Origin: Rhodopirellula sp. SM50 | Lineage (GTDB): Bacteria > Planctomycetota > Planctomycetia > Pirellulales > Pirellulaceae | Direction of reading: 5' to 3' | Length of the DNA stretch: 64,000 bases | NCBI RefSeq assembly: GCF_002289565.1 | Contig: NZ_NTFY01000067.1 | Span: 1-64,000, forward strand | Shown here: in pieces, positions 61,144 through 64,000 of the stretch | Numbering within the stretch: position 1 is the first letter of the stretch | Layout of the letters: every line of letters begins with the position of its first letter | Notes under the pieces: generated by a model | The model's database searches: none | The model's input: only the letters and a program-made list of their open reading frames with translations | Told to the model about the DNA's origin: nothing | Program-made: the position numbers and the translations under genes

Positions 61144-61893
61144 ATGACCCAACCCGAGACGCCAGACGACGCTTCCGAGAAACCGTCGGGATCGAAATGG
61201 AAGTTGATCGTCTTTGCGATCTTGGCTGTTGTGATCCTGTCGGTGGGTTTTCTGTATCGCGACGCGATTTCGCTCGCGACGCTCGCCCAACGCGAATCCC
61301 AGCTCCGTGCGTTTCAAGACCAGCATCCGGTCGCGGTCTATGCGATTGCGTTTGGCGTTTACGTTGCCGTCACGGGATTATCGCTGCCTGGAGCCGCCGC
61401 GCTGACGTTGGTCTATGGATGGTATTTCGGATTTGCCCGCGCGCTGGTGTTGGTCAGTTTCGCCTCCACGGCCGGGGCGACGACCGCGTTTCTCAGCAGT
61501 CGCTATCTGCTGCGTGATGCGGTCCAGTCGCGATACGGGGCGTCGATGAAAACGTTTCAAAAACGACTCGCCGAAGAAGGCGCCTTTTATCTGTTCACGC
61601 TGCGGTTGATTCCCGCGGTCCCGTTTTTCGTCATCAATCTGGTGATGGGGCTGACGCCGATCCGGGTGAGGACGTTTTGGTGGGTCAGCCAGCTGGGGAT
61701 GTTGGCCGGTACCGTGGTTTACGTTTACGCCGGATCTCGCGTCCCCAATCTAGGCGTGCTGGCCGAACAGGGCGTCAGTGCTGTGATCGCGCCGTCCCAG
61801 TTGCTGCAGCTGACGGTCGCATTCGCCCTGCTGGGGATTTTCCCGCTCGCCGTCCGCAAGATCCTGTCGGCCCTACGCCCCAAAGTGGCGTAA
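61144..61893 (+). CDS. TVP38/TMEM64 (DedA-like, VTT domain) membrane protein
   Basis: A 249-residue integral membrane protein with helices near 20-40 (LIVFAILAVVILSVGFLY), 62-84, 88-115 and in the C-terminal half. The VTT signature is GAAALTLVYGWYFGFARALV and the loop FLSSRYLLRDAVQSRYGA, with RLIPAVPFFVINLVMGLTPI. Relatives are linked to phospholipid scrambling or flipping and membrane homeostasis. The last two codons and stop coincide with the first bases of a family C repeat. Confidence 0.85.
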   Translation: MTQPETPDDASEKPSGSKWKLIVFAILAVVILSVGFLYRDAISLATLAQRESQLRAFQDQHPVAVYAIAFGVYVAVTGLSLPGAAALTLVYGWYFGFARALVLVSFASTAGATTAFLSSRYLLRDAVQSRYGASMKTFQKRLAEEGAFYLFTLRLIPAVPFFVINLVMGLTPIRVRTFWWVSQLGMLAGTVVYVYAGSRVPNLGVLAEQGVSAVIAPSQLLQLTVAFALLGIFPLAVRKILSALRPKVA

Positions 61894-62364
61894 GCTTCCA
61901 GCTTGCGACTTTTCCCTTGTTCCCGGGCTCCGCCTGGGAACACGATGCGATGGAGGCTCCCGCCTCCTACCCGCGCACCGCGTATGGCGTCACGGGCTGT
62001 CGATTTAGTGAGCCGCAACGCGTAAGCAGCCGGGCATTTCGGCGCCCGCCCGAGGCCTTACGGCCAGCGGCTCACCATTGACTCCGCAGGTCCCGATTAA
62101 ATTGACAAGCCGGTAAGCTTCCCTTGTTCCCGGGCTCCGCCTGGGAACACGATGCGATGGAGGCTCCCGCCTCCGACCGGCGCACCGCGTGTGGCGTCAC
62201 GGGCTGTCGATTTAGTGAGCCGCGACGCGTCAGCGGCCGGGCATTTCGGCGCCCGCCCGAGGCCTTACGGCCAGCGGCTCACCATTGACTCCGCAGATCT
62301 GGATTAAATCGACAAGCTGGTAAGCTTCCTGATTGCCTCCACGCAAGCTGGAAGCTTACGCCAC
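61885..62364. repeat. Composite repeat block: family C ends enclosing two 207-bp-spaced units
   Basis: The left end GTGGCGTAAGCTTCCAGCTT and the right end AAGCTGGAAGCTTACGCCAC are inverted copies. Two near-identical units start with CCCTTGTTCCCGGGCTCCGC at 61914 and 62121. Each contains CGATGGAGGCTCCCGCCTCC and a palindromic half (GTGAGCCG to CGGCTCAC). The first 75 bp of the units are homologous to the 169-bp unit at 5113-5619. Confidence 0.9.
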
Positions 62365-62406
62365 TTGGGCGAACCCCGGTTTGTTTTTCGGCGTCGGTGT
62401 TTTAGC

Positions 62407-63270
62407 ATGACCGACATGAAATTCACCAAAATGCACGGCGCCGGCAACGACTACGTCTACGTCGATTGTTTTTCCCAATCCGCCCCCGAAAACGCTCCCG
62501 AATTGGCTCGTCAGATCGCCCATCGACACTTCGGTGTCGGCGGCGACGGGTTGATCCTGATTCGCCCCAGCGATTCCGCCGATGCGCGGATGCAGATGTT
62601 CAATGCCGACGGTAGCGAAAGTGAAATGTGCGGCAACGGAATTCGCTGCGTCGCCAAATTCGTTTACGACCACGGCATCGCCAAGCGGGACGCACTCAAG
62701 ATCGAAACCGGTGCGGGTGTGCTGGATCTGGCGCTTGAGGTGGGCAGCGACGGGCTGGTCGATCAAGTCACGGTGGACATGGGCGTCCCTGAATTGGTCG
62801 GGCCGAAGGTACCGACGACAATCCCCACCGCCCGCGACGATCAACGTGTGATTGCTGTCCCGGTCGAATTCGCCGGCCAAACACTGGAAGTGACCTGTGT
62901 GTCGATGGGGAATCCCCACTGCGTGATTTTCGTCGACGAAGCCAGCGATGAGTTGGTCCTGGGATTGGGGCCGAAGATCGAAACCGACCCGCGGTTCCCC
63001 AACCGCATCAACGTCGAATTTGTCGAAATCCTGTCGCCGACCGAAGTTCGTCAGCGGACCTGGGAACGCGGTTCAGGTGAGACCTGGGCCTGCGGAACCG
63101 GCGCTTCGGCCGTGTGCGTCGCCGGCGTGTTGGCGAGGCGGACGGAGCGAAAGATTTTGAATCATTTGCTCGGCGGCGATCTGACGCTTGAGTGGATCGA
63201 GCAATCCGATCACGTGATGATGACGGGACCGGCCACCGAAGTTTTTTCCGGTGAGTGGGCGACACGTTGA
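62407..63270 (+). CDS. dapF: Diaminopimelate epimerase
   Basis: Converts LL- to meso-diaminopimelate for lysine and peptidoglycan synthesis. The 287-residue protein has both active-site cysteines: Cys75 in [12 protein letters not shown] and the second in [27 protein letters not shown] and [10 protein letters not shown] are also diagnostic. MKFTKM at 62416 is an alternative start. Its stop overlaps the xseA start by TTGA. It is relevant because planctomycetes were once thought to lack peptidoglycan. Confidence 0.95.
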   Translation: MTDMKFTKMHGAGNDYVYVDCFSQSAPENAPELARQIAHRHFGVGGDGLILIRPSDSADARMQMFNADGSESEMCGNGIRCVAKFVYDHGIAKRDALKIETGAGVLDLALEVGSDGLVDQVTVDMGVPELVGPKVPTTIPTARDDQRVIAVPVEFAGQTLEVTCVSMGNPHCVIFVDEASDELVLGLGPKIETDPRFPNRINVEFVEILSPTEVRQRTWERGSGETWACGTGASAVCVAGVLARRTERKILNHLLGGDLTLEWIEQSDHVMMTGPATEVFSGEWATR

Positions 63271-64000
63271 ATGAATCATTCGAATCCGAATCGGACGGGC
63301 TGACGCAAGCCGTTTCCGTCAGCGAGCTGAACCATCAGCTCAAGGCGGTCGTCGAAGGCACGTTCCCGATGATGTGGGTGGCCGGCGAAGTGACCGACGT
63401 GGCCAGGCCACGCAGCGGACACATCTATTTCACCCTCAAGGATGACGACTCCCAAATTCGCGCCGTGATGTGGCGCAACGTGGCGTCGCGTTTGAGGTTC
63501 GATTTGAAAAACGGCCAGTCCATCCTGTGTTTCGGCGGCCTGGAAATCTACACCGTCCGTGGCACCTATCAGATCGTCGTCCGCAAAGCCCAGCCGCAAG
63601 GCGTCGGGACGCTGCAGTTGGCTTTCGAAAAATTGAAAGCACGCCTGAACGCCGAGGGGCTGTTTTCTTATGAACGCAAGCAGCCGTTGCCGAGTCATCC
63701 GCGGCGGATCGGCGTGATCACCAGCCCCAGCGGCGCGGCGGTTCACGACTTTCTGGTCGCCGCGGAAAACCGCATGATCGGCGCGGAGATTTTTGTGATC
63801 CCGGCGCAAGTGCAAGGCAGCGGCGCCGCCGAAACGATCGTCCGAGGTTTAAAAGCCGCAGCGATGGTGCGGCCCAAACTGGATGTCGTCGTCGTCGCCC
63901 GCGGCGGCGGCAGCCTGGAAGACCTTTGGTGTTTCAATGAAGAAGCGGTCGTGCGTGCGATCGCCCAGTGCCCCGTCCCCACGGTGTCGGCGGTGGGCCA
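63267..64000 (+). CDS. xseA: Exodeoxyribonuclease VII large subunit (partial, runs off the window)
   Basis: The frame is open from the TTG at 63267 to the window end, about 244 residues. The N-terminal OB-fold domain reads [20 protein letters not shown] and [18 protein letters not shown]. The catalytic domain begins [20 protein letters not shown] and includes [20 protein letters not shown]. The enzyme degrades single-stranded DNA with XseB. Its start overlaps the dapF stop, so the two are translationally coupled. An ATG at 63271 is out of frame and soon stops. Confidence 0.9.
   Translation, partial: MNESFESESDGLTQAVSVSELNHQLKAVVEGTFPMMWVAGEVTDVARPRSGHIYFTLKDDDSQIRAVMWRNVASRLRFDLKNGQSILCFGGLEIYTVRGTYQIVVRKAQPQGVGTLQLAFEKLKARLNAEGLFSYERKQPLPSHPRRIGVITSPSGAAVHDFLVAAENRMIGAEIFVIPAQVQGSGAAETIVRGLKAAAMVRPKLDVVVVARGGGSLEDLWCFNEEAVVRAIAQCPVPTVSAVG

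Overview
The window is a chromosomal segment of a planctomycete, most likely of the Pirellulaceae (Rhodopirellula-type). The basis is gene content: a cytochrome-c/DUF1549/DUF1553 protein directly followed by a Tat-exported DUF1501 protein, a ThuA-like protein, NPCBM and M28/TolB secreted proteins, many large exported proteins, lipid A/KDO-type envelope genes, and GC-rich coding DNA. There is no phage, no IS transposase gene and no CRISPR array. The unusual non-coding content is a dense population of short palindromic (REP- or MITE-like) repeats, mostly just downstream of genes.

Layout. 0.4-5.1 kb: glycosyltransferase, acyltransferase, kdsA and a lipoprotein (envelope glycan/LPS supply). 5.1-5.7 kb: composite repeat block. 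5.7-6.8 kb: ThuA-like protein. 7.0-13.2 kb: a tightly coupled minus-strand operon encoding an NPCBM protein, an intact HtrA-like serine protease, and two HtrA-like paralogues in which all three catalytic residues are replaced; this is the most interesting locus. 13.4-16 kb: small secreted proteins and a XerC/D recombinase. 16-23 kb: an M28 peptidase with a TolB-like propeller and PDZ domain, and an eight-haem TPR cytochrome. 23-26 kb: sucA. 26-32.4 kb: sugar isomerase-like protein, secreted CAP protein, hisH (minus) divergent from hisE-hisG (plus), rhodanese. 32.5-37.7 kb: coupled MoxR, DUF58, transglutaminase (TgpA-like) and DUF167 operon. 38.8-42.7 kb: YjhG/YagF-type sugar-acid dehydratase and an aldehyde dehydrogenase. 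44.7-49.1 kb: the translation/transcription block tRNA-Thr, Tyr, Gly, Thr, tuf, tRNA-Trp, secE, nusG, rplK, reading on the minus strand. 49.3-53.6 kb: MBL-fold hydrolase, SpoU methyltransferase, secreted propeller protein, DHDPS-family aldolase with an extra C-terminal amphipathic helix. 53.8-58.4 kb: DUF1501 and PSCyt1-DUF1549-DUF1553 pair. 58.6-64 kb: hydroxyacid dehydrogenase, DUF547 protein, TVP38/DedA-like membrane protein, a second composite repeat block, dapF and the start of xseA, which runs off the window.

All functional calls are from reading translated sequence and motifs by eye; no database search was run. Start codons were chosen from signal peptides, family length and coupling to the previous gene, and are uncertain by a few codons where noted.
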